A stretch of 64,000 bases of DNA, from assembly GCA_037783415.1 (NCBI GenBank), contig JAZGTN010000177.1, positions 310,001-374,000 of the forward strand, in the 5' to 3' direction. The stretch is from Leptasterias polaris (taxonomy: Eukaryota; Echinodermata; Asteroidea; Forcipulatida; Asteriidae). The translations under genes were made by a program, and so were the position numbers. Within the stretch, counting starts at the first letter, position 1; each line of letters begins with the position of its first letter. The notes below the pieces were generated by a model. That model did not search any database, was not told where the DNA came from, and saw nothing but the letters and a program-made list of their open reading frames with translations. Of this stretch, positions 22,737 through 33,755 are shown piece after piece.

Positions 22737-24850
22737 GGAAGAAGAAAATCATTGATATATAAAAAATACCCTGTATATTCATACATTTGAATAGGAAGTT
22801 TTAAAGTCAACTGTTATTTCCTCCATGTAACATTGTGCATTACTTAAAACTAGAGGAAAGAATACATTTACTCTTCAAAATAAACAATGATGCACTTACA
22901 TAATATCTTTTATATACTGCACTTATAGATCTTTGTCATTTGATGGGTGGAACATGCATCATGAGTCATATTTGTTTTGCTATGTACATTGTATACTACC
23001 GACACACCAAAATTTAGCATAGAAGTCCTATATTGATAAATATAGGACACTTTGGACACTTCGCAGCTGCACGTACTAATATATTTTACATTCAGTACCA
23101 TATGTATCGATTATGTTGCGCACTATTTGCGCCTGCGTATGCTTGCATGCCAATACCAGCAGGTATGGCTATGAATTACGAATGTGCACTATACAGGATT
23201 TAAACAGCTCCAGTCCAGCTTTGTCTTTATCAGTTAGTTAATACCTTGTTGTTGAAACAAATTGTTCAAAACTTTACATTTTGTTTTGTTGAAATTACGT
23301 ATGAATTATATGATAAGTATCAAATGACAAGGACCTATGTGTGAGGTATATAAAACAAAATTATACGATTGTTTTTTCAAGAGCCACTGTAATTGGGGGG
23401 GAAAGAGAAATGATTCATACCATTGCAGACTTGATAGCCATTGTATCCATCCCATGTACTAAAGACAGAGGACCCTGAAAAGGAAGAATATACCAGTCAA
23501 AGGTTTTGAACAATACATAATTCAGCAACTTGAGTGTAAAGATCCATTAGTTGTTGAAATCCAATCAATGACGTGATGTTTCAATTTTCGCTCTGAAAAA
23601 AGTCAGTTATGATCAATACATCCCGGGAATGATGCCATGAGATGTTATTTGGATGTTGACAAATTTTGCACTAAAAGGGTATTGAATACATTGGCAATTT
23701 ACATTCATTTTAACCGTGAAGCTATTAGTGTTGTTTGTTGTATATCTATGCCCTGTCTTACATTTGCTTTTTGGCGATTTTGGGAGACATACGCCTTTTC
23801 GCGACTGTTAATTTTAAAACTTCTATGCTCTCCTGGGCATCCCACTGTTGTTTAACGTAAGTTTTTTTAATGTATTTTAATGTTTGTATATGTATACTTG
23901 TGAATTTTTTGCCTGAATAAATATTATAGAGACTTGTAATTAATTCCCCCACTCACACCATTATTGGAAAATAAGTACATCACAAAATTAAATTTATGTA
24001 ACTTCCCTTCCTCCTTATAGTGTTTACCGGTAGATCAATTAAGCATCCTTATCGCAGAGTTTTAATTTTGTTTCAATCAAAATAAATTGATTTTAGTATT
24101 TATTATAAAAGCTAAAACTCATTAAGCAAAATTATAAAAAGTATTTTTGTGGTTAATTTTTTTTTATAGATATAATTTCAAACAAAAAAGTGATTTCCTG
24201 AAAAAAATTCACCATTAGAATAGGACCTCAAATTTTGGATGTCTCACATCCCGGCTTGAACACAAGCAACATTTTAGCTTGATCGTGCACTTGTTCAAAT
24301 GGAGTCACTCTGTTTTTAGCCTTTTTAAAGTCTTAAGAGCCCTTTCTGATGACGTAATGATTTTTCAAAATAGTAATTTCATCTTCCGGAAGTCAAGGTC
24401 AAATCGGGTCACATTTTGTGGAGTGCATTTTTAATTTATTAAGAACTTTCAGATGATGTATGGATTGTAACAATCAATTGCGTGGTTCAGAAGTTATGAT
24501 TTTTTCAAATATTAGATAGATTATCTTTGGGTGTGTGATGTTACTTATAGCGATTCCAAATGTATAATTATTCCTTCATGTACCTGTACAGTACATGTAC
24601 CATACAAAGACTTGATTTCAAGTCTGAGATCACGGTTATTTCTCTTCATCAGCCACGCAAAATTCTCTCGCAGATTTGCTATCACACTCTCTAACTCGAT
24701 CGCAGGTTAAATATGGAGGTTAATCCACAAGAGGGCGCTATTTCAGGCAATAATGTATTGGTTCTCAGGTAGACTAAAAACCATGATCACATACTTGAAA
24801 CCAAGTATATACTACAGTACATGTAATCTTCAACTACATGTGAGACAACA
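22737..24850. other. No gene recognised
   Basis: AT-rich. Contains a patch with TGACGTAA and CTTCCGGAAG near 24350-24400 that recalls the 55-60 kb repeat family in word content, but I could not align it well. A TACATGTA cluster lies at 24589-24600. No exon-like frame with good splice sites was recognised. Confidence 0.35.
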
Positions 24851-26129
24851 TTGGGTACACATGACATCAAATTAACATCAGATGAACCAATCCGCCTTAG
24901 ACCATACCCCATACCATATGCCATGAGAGAGACGGTAACAACTGATGAGGTAGAAGATGTTAGAGATGGTGTCATCAAGCTTTCTGATTCGCCTTATTCG
25001 TCTCCTATTGTAATCGTGAAGAAACAGACGAAAGTAACAGATTTTGATTAGACTTTAGAAAGTTGAACCGTATTACAGTATTTGATGCAGAACCTCTTCC
25101 TAACCCTGATGAGACTTTCACCTGCCTTGCCGAAGACTGCTTCTTCACAAAGATTGATTTGTCAAAAAGATATTGGCAAATTAATAAATTAATAAATACC
25201 TTTGACCAACGAAAGCAAATTAAAAACAGCATTCTCAACATCCAGTGGTCTTTTCCAGTTCCGTGTATGCCATTCGGTCTGGTAAATGCTCCGACAACGT
25301 TCAGCCGTTTGATGAGGTTGGCCTTACGAGATTTGACGCATGTACACAACTACATCGATGATGTTCTAATTCATACAACCAACTGGGAAGACCACCTAGC
25401 CGTACTGAATGAAGTATTAAAACGACTTCAGGAATCTAAACGCTGAGTGCTCGACCCACAAAATGTCATATTGGGTCCTCCAGTATTAACTTTCTAGGAC
25501 ATGTTGTGGGAGAAGGAAAACTCCCCCTTTGCCTGACAAACTAGAGAAGATTAAAGACACACCCAGACCGAAAACAAAGAAACAGATGAGACTACTATAG
25601 AAAGTTCATTCCAGACTTTGCCGCCATTGCAGCACCACTAACTGACACGACAAAAAGCCGTGAACCCAATAGAATCAGATGGACGGAAAATCAGGAACAT
25701 GGCTTTCTCTTCCTTGAAGAAACACCTAACCAAGAGTCCCATTCTCAGTCTTCCTGATTTCAGCCGGAAATTCATTCTGAGAACAGATGCCTCCGACATC
25801 GGCCTTGGAGCAGTTCTACTTCAAGATCACGATGGCAAGAAACTACCTATAGCTTACGCCAGCAAGAAACTATTGCCTAGAGAAAGTGCCTATATACTCA
25901 ACTAAGGGAATGTTTGGCTTTAGTTTGAGGAATCCAGAAATTCCAGGTCTGAAGAGAATTTGTTCTGGAAACTGACCATCAACCACTCGTATATCTACAG
26001 AAAGCAAAACTCCTGAAAAGTCGAATCATGAGATGGGCTTTATCCCTCCAACTTTTCCGCTTCCATATCGAGGCTATCCGCGGCATTGACAACGTAGGAG
26101 CAGATTTCTTAAGTCGCCTTCCTGTGTAA
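24851..26129 (+). pseudogene. Gypsy-type RT and RNase H, frameshifted, no integrase after it
   Basis: Pieces in order: PIRLRPYPIPYAMRETV and DGVIKLSDSPYSSPIVIVKK (24851-25020), LNRITVFDAEPLPNPDETF and FFTKIDLSKRYWQI, PCMPFGLVNAPTTFSRLMR, NYIDDVLIHTTNWEDH (catalytic YIDD at 25351-25362), then the connection and RNase H with FILRTDASDIGLGAVLLQD and LPIAYASKKLLPRESAY (25660-25905), and in another frame RWALSLQLFRFHIEAIRG then GADFLSRLPV, stop at 26129. An in-frame TGA replaces the usual Cys before DFRKLN. At least three frameshifts. Only about 90 bp separate the stop from a purine tract and LTR-like start, so integrase is either deleted or lay upstream, as in Gmr1-type elements. Confidence 0.88.
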
Positions 26130-26137
26130 GAAATTGT

Positions 26138-26164
26138 CGTCTAGAGTATGAAGTACTCTAGACG
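26138..26164. other. Perfect 11-bp stem hairpin after the Gypsy stop codon
   Basis: CGTCTAGAGTA, loop TGAAG, TACTCTAGACG. It lies 8 bases after the RNase H stop and 47 bases before the purine tract. Role unknown. Confidence 0.6.
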
Positions 26165-26221
26165 CACCTGCTTACATGTATCTGTGATGAGAACATTTTA
26201 ACATTTTCTTTAAAAGGGGGT

Positions 26222-26570
26222 TGTTGTCACAGCTAATGACTTTTTCCATACTGTTTCATCATTTTTTCCTTTCAGTGATGTCAGAAAAATAGACTTTGAC
26301 AAGTCTATGTTTACGGTATGTAAACTTATTTATTTTGTTGTCACTATTACGTAATTGTTTGAGAGATTCCTTGTATGTGTTCCTGAGAGCCATGGTATTG
26401 TGAGTGAACGAGCTTGGGTGTTTTTTAATAATAGTTATTTTGCTATTCAAATTATTGTGCGCTATGCTACGTCACTAGGATGCCTATTATGCGCCGTAAC
26501 GAGCAGGGTAGGGCAGCAGAAATTTGAAATGCTGGTCGACGGCTGTGATAGCGCCAGCGAGGGCAAAGTT
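26222..26570 (+). repeat. Likely start of the Gypsy 3' LTR, truncated by DIRS
   Basis: The purine tract AAAAGGGGG (26212-26220) is followed by TGTTGTCACAGC at 26222, the expected layout for a polypurine tract and LTR start. The LTR end is not identifiable because the DIRS terminal region begins about 26571. Confidence 0.5.
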
Positions 26571-26865
26571 CCCCCAAATCAAAGGTGATTTGGGAGTCCG
26601 CGAAGGGACGATACTTACCTGTTAAACCTACAATTGCATATTTGCCCTAGATTCTTTTTTACCACACCACAACAGCGCCCTCAAGAGCCCATACATTCCC
26701 TATCCTGGCCCCATGTGTTGGATAACTCGACCTCTTTTTCTCAAGGTGTGAGTAAAAAAGACACAGTACAGGCCGAACCTGAGCGGGGAAGGAGGGAGGG
26801 AGGTTTAACAGGTACATGTAAGTATCGTCCCTTCGCGGACTCCCAAATCACCTTTGATTTGGGGG
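26571..26865. repeat. 59-bp inverted repeat of the DIRS 3' terminus, one arm with a 6-nt gain
   Basis: 26571-26629 pairs with 26801-26865. The arms are perfect complements except that the right arm has TACATGTA (26813-26820) where the left has TA. The spacer (about 170 bases) contains the copy of the right terminal repeat. In element orientation the left arm reads AACAGGTAAGTATCG, a consensus 5' splice donor (CAG|GTAAGT). Confidence 0.88.
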
Positions 26866-27013
26866 AGTCCACTTCAGGGACTCCCTTACCTGTTAAACCT
26901 ACAATTGCATAGACTGACACAGAAGAGAAGGTGGTGGGCCCAAGGGTGAGGCATGAAGTAGTAAAAACAACCACTCGGAAAAACCGATAGCTATTTATTT
27001 TTTTTATTTTTTA

Positions 27014-28816
27014 TATGTGACCTGTTCCCACGAAACCCGGACAAAGTAGCAAAAAACTAAAATTGAGTTTATGGTATTTTCACATTGTCCTGTAATTCAG
27101 CTTTCCAATGGTATATACATGTAGATTGTATTGTTTATCCCTCCCGATGGCCCCATGAGAGGGGATTCAGACCCGAGCAATGCCGACCCACAACATTTTT
27201 ATTTCGAGTAAACCAGTTGTAATTGTGAACAGGAAAAAAATCCACACGCGAATAGTACACGCAGTAGCGCACTCAACAAGGTCATTTCAAATAACCATGG
27301 TAACCACCTTGTTCCTATTGTTGGATTCATTTGAAATTTGGCACACATAAAGAACTAAACATTACAAATATGTTAAGAAAGTTTGAACAATTTTTATTAG
27401 AATTTTCAAAAGTTATGGCAGTTAAACCTAACCTTTGACTGAAAATTTGTACTTGTACAACAAAAACATGTGGACTTTTAAGTTTTAGTTTTAAAATACA
27501 CGCACATACATGTAGTATCTGTATTAAAACTGGTCAAATTTTGCTTATTAATATTTATGTACCTCCTCATGTCGGAATGGCAGTGCTGTGGCATTATGAT
27601 CACATAAGAAGTTTACTAAAACAGTCTTTGAATGACTAATAAACACGTCAAGCCAAGTAAGAAGTACGAGTGCTTCGTTCGTTCAACGCGGTCAGAGTCA
27701 ATGGTGCAGACTCCCTGATGACCGATGATGCTTCCTTTTCCCCCGGCGAATCGGTCTCGTTTCATGACATTTCCGCCATAAAATATCACAATAATGATTT
27801 AACAATGTAGGCTACACAAATACTAATAATTCGGATATCATGGGTACAAACTTAATAAAAATGCCTAAAATGATGTCAAACACTAGCTTCTGAACATAAA
27901 ATTTCTCTCGTTACACGTCGAAAGAAGGGACGACGTGCATTGACTCGTAACAACAAACGACATAGTCTGGTTCCTGTTATTGGTGTGCAAACTGTGCTAA
28001 TAATTTACATGTACGTTCAGGGATCAAGACGGCGCAACCAATCACGTGGTATAATAATAATAGTGGCTTCTTATATAGCGCTCATATCCGTCACTCAGTG
28101 ACGCTCAAGGCGCTTCAACAGTCAGTATTTTCCTGCAAGGTATATATGTGGAGCTACTTTTTGAATTTTGAGACCTATTTCTTTACATAGCACCATGTAA
28201 TGGTTTACAAGGTGCTGTGGCGCAATATGCAGCCAATCAAACCAGGAACACCGGGGCAAACCCCTTCTCTTTTCGATAAGTGCACTGGGTTCTTTTACGT
28301 GCATTACACAACACACGGGACCAACGGCTTTACGTCCCATCCGAATCATATTTCCCGTATGAGATGACCACGGCAACAAGGAAATAAGCGTTTACATGTT
28401 TTAGCTCTGTAAGAATCACTGTTATTGGCTTACTGTGACGTCATTGACAAATTTTATGAATGAAAATAGAATCTGCAGGCGGCAAGCTTTACGATGATAC
28501 CACTTTTCAATGGGGGGGATTTATACTCTACTTGGGAAAACGGGCTATTTACTGGTACTTTTTGCAGTAATTTGTTTCGTTTTGTTTCAGTCATCACTTT
28601 TTGTTTATCAATTTCATTCCAAAGTTAGGTGAAAAAAGGTAGTTTACTTGAACATATTTATAATTTTGTTGAAGTAAAATGATAGATGAATATGTAAAAT
28701 GTAAGATTATCCCATGGTTTTTTTTTGGACGAATCCAGCCTAAAATGCTTTGGACGCCGTTTACTCGAAATGAATGGATGCGACTTTGTCCGGGTTTCGT
28801 GGGAACAGGTCACATA
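27014..28816. mobile_element. TA-flanked TIR transposon inserted in DIRS (1.8 kb, non-autonomous)
   Basis: Perfect inverted ends of about 34 bp: TATGTGACCTGTTCCCACGA then AACCCGGACAAAGT from 27014, and the complement ending at 28816, flanked by TA on both sides. DIRS sequence continues on each side. The TA target fits Tc1/mariner-like elements. No transposase remains; the interior holds a minus-strand SINE (28050-28400). Confidence 0.8.
28050..28400 (-). repeat. SINE/LINE-tail repeat, minus strand
   Basis: Read on the minus strand: GGGACGTAAAGCCGTTGGTC, GTAAAAGAACCCAGTGCACT, AAAAGAGAAGGGGTTTGCCC, TTGCGCCACAGCACCTTGT, then AAGCGCCTTGAGCGTCACTG, GAGCGCTATATAAGAAGCC and an ATT-repeat tail. This body matches the repeat at 50630-50900 (GGGATGTAAAGC, GCACGATAAAGACCC, AGAGAAGGGGTTCGCC). 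A marine-invertebrate SINE family by its build. Confidence 0.7.
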
Positions 28817-28905
28817 TAGTCCCTTCGTGTTCTCCCAAACCATGAAAACAAGAAAGTGAAATGGGACTACTCACCAAGGATTGGAGGCCGGAGGAGTAAA
28901 TCTCG

Positions 28906-29912
28906 TCACTCCTGGAGGGCTGCAGGGGGCTGAGGTACACTCAGAGCAATACGGCCAACTTTTCCTCTGGATGATACATCTCGGAGGTAACATGACATGA
29001 ATGTGGAAGGTGTTTTCCAGGCTGCTGCCTGTAAGATATCCTGAAGAGGAACACCTTTAAGAAAAGCCCATGAAGTGGACATGGACCTGGTCTCGTGAGC
29101 ACTATTGGATGATTATCGGCCATGGGTGAAGGCCAGGAAGCCAACGATGAACGTATCGCTCTAACTATCCAACGGGAGATTGTGTCAGGCGAAACTGCTC
29201 TATATGGGCTGGTAGTATGTAATGAAAAGTTAGGTCACAGGGCCTCTGAATGTTTTAGTGCGGGCAATGTACCACTTCAGAGCCCGAACAGGGCACCATA
29301 ATTTATCCTCAGTAACTGACGAGAACGATTTGATATCTGGAATGAAAATGTCAGGGGGGGGGGGGTGTATGACGGAGACTGGTTCTTTGCTAAGAATGTT
29401 ATATTTGGGACGAGGCGAACGCCGCCCGGTTCCCAGCGGATATGACCTGTGTCAATTGATAAGGCATGGATCTCACTCCGTCTCCTACTGGTTGCCGTAG
29501 CTATAAGGAATGCTGTTTTCACAGACAAATCTATAAGTGAGGCACTCGATAGAGGTTCGAACGGGGCCCCAGACAAAGTGTGAAGGACTTGTCCTAAGTC
29601 CCAAGCAGGGAGAAGCTTTTTGTTCGAGGGGCGCTCAATGAACATGCCCCGAAGCAGTTGGGTTAATGCGTTATTGTTTGAGATGAAAGATCCATCTGGG
29701 AACCCAATGTGAACTGCTCCCAGGGCAGAACGACAGCCTCGAATAGTGGCCACTGTGAGACCCTGATTGAAGAGTTTCATCAGAAAATCACCAATGACTT
29801 TTAAAGGTGCTGAGCAGGGATCAAAAGAGTTGTCCCTGCACCATTTATGGTAATGTTGAAGCCGGCTGTCGTAGGTCCTTCTAGTGGACTTTCGGCGGCC
29901 TCTGGCAGCCAT
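28906..29912 (-). pseudogene. DIRS tyrosine recombinase (frameshifted at a G run)
   Basis: The N-terminal frame (29912-29277) has STRRTYDSRLQHYHKWC, typical of the core-binding domain, and ATATSRRRSEIHAL with the catalytic Arg of box I. A run of 13 G (about 29354-29366) coincides with the frame loss. In another frame the C-terminus gives AHETRSMSTSWAFLKGVPLQ (H-x-x-R), AAAWKTPSTFMSCYLRD (Trp/His position and the nucleophile Tyr) and ends at the stop 28906-28908. All catalytic positions are recognisable, so one or a few indels account for inactivity. It integrates the circular DIRS intermediate in the family. Confidence 0.88.
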
Positions 29913-29944
29913 GGATGCAGCGTCTGATGAAAGGCCTGCTGATC

Positions 29945-32456
29945 TTAGGAATGTTGGACAACATCCAACACGTTAAGTGGAGGTTCTCCGACCCCAGGTG
30001 GTAGATCTTCGACCGGGGTTGGGCTATGAGATCCGCCCGTCGGGGAAGTAAGACTGGGGGATGAATGAGGCGGCGAATGAGCCTCTGAAACCATGCTTGT
30101 CGAGGCCAGAAAGGAGCAATGAGGAGCAAGTGTGCAAGTCTCAAAGGTGCAAGTCTCCGCTTCTATTTTGGCTAATACCCTTGGAATTAGTGAGATCGGG
30201 GGGTAAGGATAAGCGTACATGTTTTCCCAGTCGATTGAGAGGGCGTCTGATGCCCAAGCCTGAGGATTTCGACTGCGAGCGCAGTATACCGGTAGCTGGT
30301 TGTTTAGGGATGATGCGAATAGGTCTATGTGAGGACGATCGAACCTCAGGAAGATGGATTGCACCACTGCTTGGTGGAGAGTCCACTCCGTGGGGGTGAC
30401 CCTGCCTCTGATGGACAGGGCATCCGCCAGGGTGTTTGCTTTCCCTGCAAGGTGGGATGCAGACAGGTGTACATTGTTTGCCAGACACCAGCAGAGGAGG
30501 TCCCATGTCTGTACACAAAGGGGTGGGGACAGAGTCCCCCCTTGTCGATTGATGTAAGAGACGACAGTTGAATTGTCGGACATGATGAGAACATGTTTTC
30601 CCCCCACTTTGGAAGTGAAGTGTATCAGGGCTCGATGGACTGCCAGCAACTCGAGAGCATTGATGTGGGACAATCTCTCTACTTGGGACCATGTCCCAGC
30701 GGTGGTCTGTGGTCCCATATGTGCCCCCCACCCTGAGGGGGATGCGTCCGTGGTTAGGGTCACGAAAGGTTGAGGGAGGGGAAAATTCTGCCGCAGCTGA
30801 TATTTTCCCGCTGAAGCCACCAGTTGAGATGTAAGAGAAATTGGGGAAGTATCGGAACCAATAACGACAGGGGGTCTCGTTTTGGACGATACTTGGCAAG
30901 AAGATGGAGTTGGATTGGGCACATGCGCATCCTGCACCAGGGAACTAGATCTACTAGGCTTGCCATTAAGAGAGGCGTAACCAGGCCAAGGCCGGTGCCA
31001 CTCTTGCAGAGATGAAGAGGTTTACACACTCCAAGAGATTGTGAATCCTCTTCTCGGTGGGTGTGGCTATGCCCCGTTGAAGGTCCAGCACAGCCCCGAG
31101 AAAAGTTGGGTTCAATGAAGGTGTCAAATGGGACTTCTTTACATTGAACCAAATCTCTTGTTAAGGAGAGAGTGAGATTCATCGCCTAGTGGGCTTCGGC
31201 TTACGAATTGCCTACCACGAGCCAATCGTCCAGGTAGACCAAAATTTGCAGGTTGTGGAGGCGAAGGAGTGCTGCGACAGTTTTTGCCAGTCATGTGAAC
31301 ACCCTCGGAGCCGTGGACACGCCGAAGGGGAGCGAGCGAAACTAGAATGTTGTTCCCCGATACTGGAAGCGGAGGAAATGGCGGTGATGTTCTGACACAA
31401 GTACGTGAAGGTACGCATCCTTCAGGTCCAGTGTTGCACCCCAAGACGGGACTGTGAGGCAATTCAGGACTGTGCGGAGGGACTGTCCATCCTGAACCGA
31501 CGTGGTCGAATGACCTTGTTTAGCGGCCTTAGGTTCAGGATTGGGCGCCATTTTCCGCTGTTTGTTTGAGTGATGAAGAAGGAAGAAACAAACCCTCGGT
31601 TCGAGTCCTCCTTGGTGACACAGTATATTGCCCTTTTTTGAAGTAAGGCAAGAATCTCCAATTCGAGAGCCAAGCGTTGAAACTGATCGGATGGGATCGG
31701 CGTAGGCCGAGGGAGGTACGACGACGGAGGGGTGCTCGTGAATTCTAGTTTGTATCCATGAGCGACAGTATCGAGCACCCATCTGTCGTTGCACAAAAGG
31801 GCCCAAGTCTTTGCGAAAGACTGGAGGCGGCCCCCTACAGGCCCGCAGTAGGGGGCCGCTGAAAGAGAGGCGTCACTGACGCCCTGGCCTACTCCGACTG
31901 CTCCCATAATTTGCTTTGGGGCGGGGGGTGTATGAAAACCGTGAACCCCGGTTGCCACTGCCGAGCGGGGCACTGGGAGCCAACAACGGCTGTGGGGAAG
32001 AATAGGGGTTAGCTGGACTAGCAGATGGAGTACGACCTGCAGCTCTATACGGTTGTAAGGGCTTGCGAGGGAAGCGGGGGCCAGATCCCTGTTTCTCGCC
32101 ACGACCAGGGCCAGAGACATTCTGGAAAGACTTGCGTTGATTAATTTTGTCTGTTGCTTAATGCGTTTGGCCTCTTCTTCGAGGGTCTGTTGAAATTTAC
32201 CCGCAGAGGTCGGTACCCAAGCGAGGGAGGGCTTCGAGTCGAGACCGAGCCCCCTCGGTGGGGAGAAAAATTTAATCAAGGACGTTTCCCCGCCGGGTAT
32301 AAGTAGCAAGAGCGAATACCCGGGTGAACTGGTCCATGCGTAAGCTGTCGTCCAAGCAGCAGAAAGCCAGCTCAACTGCATTTGGTGACACTGGTGAGTC
32401 TGCCTCACAGGAGCACACCAAGTACTCAGAGAGCAGTTGTAGGAAGCAAGTAACAC
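29945..32456 (-). pseudogene. DIRS RT and RNase H polyprotein (several frameshifts)
   Basis: From right to left: an RT N-terminal segment with NRGFVSSFFITQTNSGKWRP then ILNLRPLNK (about 31600-31500); another frame with LDLKDAYLHVLVSEHHRHFL (motif A, about 31440-31380); catalytic YLDDWL (YLDD at 31225-31236) in a third context; FNVKKSHLTPS then FLGAVLD after it; and RNase H 30937-29945 with LTTDASPSGWGAHMGP, HINALELLAVHRAL, MSDNSTVVSYINRQGG and LSASHLAGKANTLADALS, followed by the DIRS-typical linker DLFASSLNNQLPVYCARSR. At least three frame changes. The length and order match DIRS pol. Confidence 0.88.
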
Positions 32457-32518
32457 GGAGACCAGCTCTGGAGGCCTTGTCTACCTTGACTAGGGTGTCT
32501 TCCAGTGTATTGCGTTCC

Positions 32519-33364
32519 TTACTTGTGAACGGAGACCTGAGGGAGAAACGCCCCCCCGGAGTCTGCCGTTATTTTGTCACGTGCTGCATCAGGTAAGGTG
32601 GGAACCGCAAGAAACTTGTCAAAATCATTTCTCGGAAACCGAAAATGGCGGACATCACGTTTAGCCACAGGGCGCCATTTCTTAACCCCTGCAATAACCT
32701 CAATACAGTCAGCACAGAGGCGGACTACAGGGAGGACTGGGAAGGACTGGGCCCTAGACTCAGCTGGACCAGTGCGTTTTTTTAATGACTGGCGGGCTTC
32801 TTGATCAAGTGTAGGGTCCTCCTCCTTCGGAATATTTAGGACACGAACCATATCCTGAATAACCCGGCGCAGTCTAATGTCAGTTGTGGAAAGCATGACA
32901 GAGTCCCCCGATTCATTGCCTGAAGAATAACAAACAGGTGGATCAGGATGAGAAGACTCTCCGTCCCCAGGGGGTAAGAGGGCTGTAGCTTCTTTAGCCC
33001 TATCTGGATTAGGCTCTGTCCCACGAGAGAGGGAAGCCAAAGGAGCAGGGCCCAATTGTCGTGGACGAGAATCAGAATTATCTGAGAACTCATCAGAGGG
33101 AAAAAGAGATACAATTTCCTCCGACATCTGACCGGGATCCGGAATAACTACTGAAGCAGGCAGAACAAAGTCCGCTGGAGCAGTAGCAGCCGGACGTTGC
33201 ACTAATGCTGACATAGTAGCTGTGAGTTGTCTCAGCATTGAGCGGGTGGAAGTGCTAGAGCGGCGATGGCGTCGCTCACCAGCCGAAAGGCTAGACGAAG
33301 AAGCGGACCCATCCGAGGACAGGGAGCTCCGACTAGTGCGTCTCGAACAGCGAGGGTCTGCCAT
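32519..33364 (-). CDS. DIRS gag-like ORF (281 aa)
   Basis: An uninterrupted frame beginning MADPRCSRRTSRSSLSSDG, with a Ser/Arg-rich N-terminus, an acidic Ser-rich middle and a C-terminal half containing RFPRNDFDKFLAVPTLPDAA. The start ATG lies about 220 bp downstream of the 5' terminal repeat. It occupies the first-ORF position of DIRS elements, whose gag proteins are poorly conserved, so the call rests on position, composition and frame integrity. It ends just before the RT region with a frame change. Confidence 0.7.
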   Translation of the reverse strand: MADPRCSRRTSRSSLSSDGSASSSSLSAGERRHRRSSTSTRSMLRQLTATMSALVQRPAATAPADFVLPASVVIPDPGQMSEEIVSLFPSDEFSDNSDSRPRQLGPAPLASLSRGTEPNPDRAKEATALLPPGDGESSHPDPPVCYSSGNESGDSVMLSTTDIRLRRVIQDMVRVLNIPKEEDPTLDQEARQSLKKRTGPAESRAQSFPVLPVVRLCADCIEVIAGVKKWRPVAKRDVRHFRFPRNDFDKFLAVPTLPDAARDKITADSGGAFLPQVSVHK

Positions 33365-33585
33365 TCCTAAAAAATTATTATTATATATTTTTTTTTTATC
33401 ACTCGAAGTTCCTTATCTTACGAGCGAAGAAAACGAAAACGGTAAAGATAAATTAATAATAAAGACGATACAAACTTTGTATACTCTTGTCCTTATAAAA
33501 CTTTACAAAATAACAGAGAATCTGAAAGCTTATACAATACGTTCGAAGACAGAAATCCAAACACGTCCGTTCACGTCGAACACGA

Positions 33586-33755
33586 GAGAAAAAGAGGTCG
33601 AGTTATCCAACACATGGGGCCAGGATAGGGAATGTATGGGCTCTTGAGGGCGCTGTTGTGGTGTGGTAAAAAAGAATCTAGTGAAAGCCTATGGCTAGGG
33701 CAAATATGCAATTGTAGGTTTAACAGGTAAGGGAGTCCCTGAATTAAGTGGACAT
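33586..33755 (-). repeat. 5' inverted terminal repeat of the DIRS element
   Basis: 33586-33731 is the reverse complement of 26614-26742 apart from a 17-nt segment (containing CCATAGGCTTTCAC on the complement) absent on the left. Similarity to the second left copy extends to about 33751 (AGTGGAC). The outer boundary near 33755 is approximate. Confidence 0.85.

Larger units (their letters stand above)
26571..33755 (-). mobile_element. DIRS1-like tyrosine-recombinase retrotransposon, almost full length
   Basis: Order on the minus strand: inverted terminal repeat (33586-33731), gag-like ORF (33364-32519), RT and RNase H (32456-29945), tyrosine recombinase (29912-28906), then a terminal palindromic region (26571-26910). 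The right terminal repeat matches 26614-26742 in inverted orientation except for a 17-nt segment present only on the right, and a second short copy lies at 26866-26910. Inverted termini plus an internal complementary region are the DIRS1 hallmark. Frameshifts in RT and recombinase make it inactive. A TA-flanked DNA transposon (27014-28816) sits between the recombinase gene and the 3' terminus. Confidence 0.9.
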
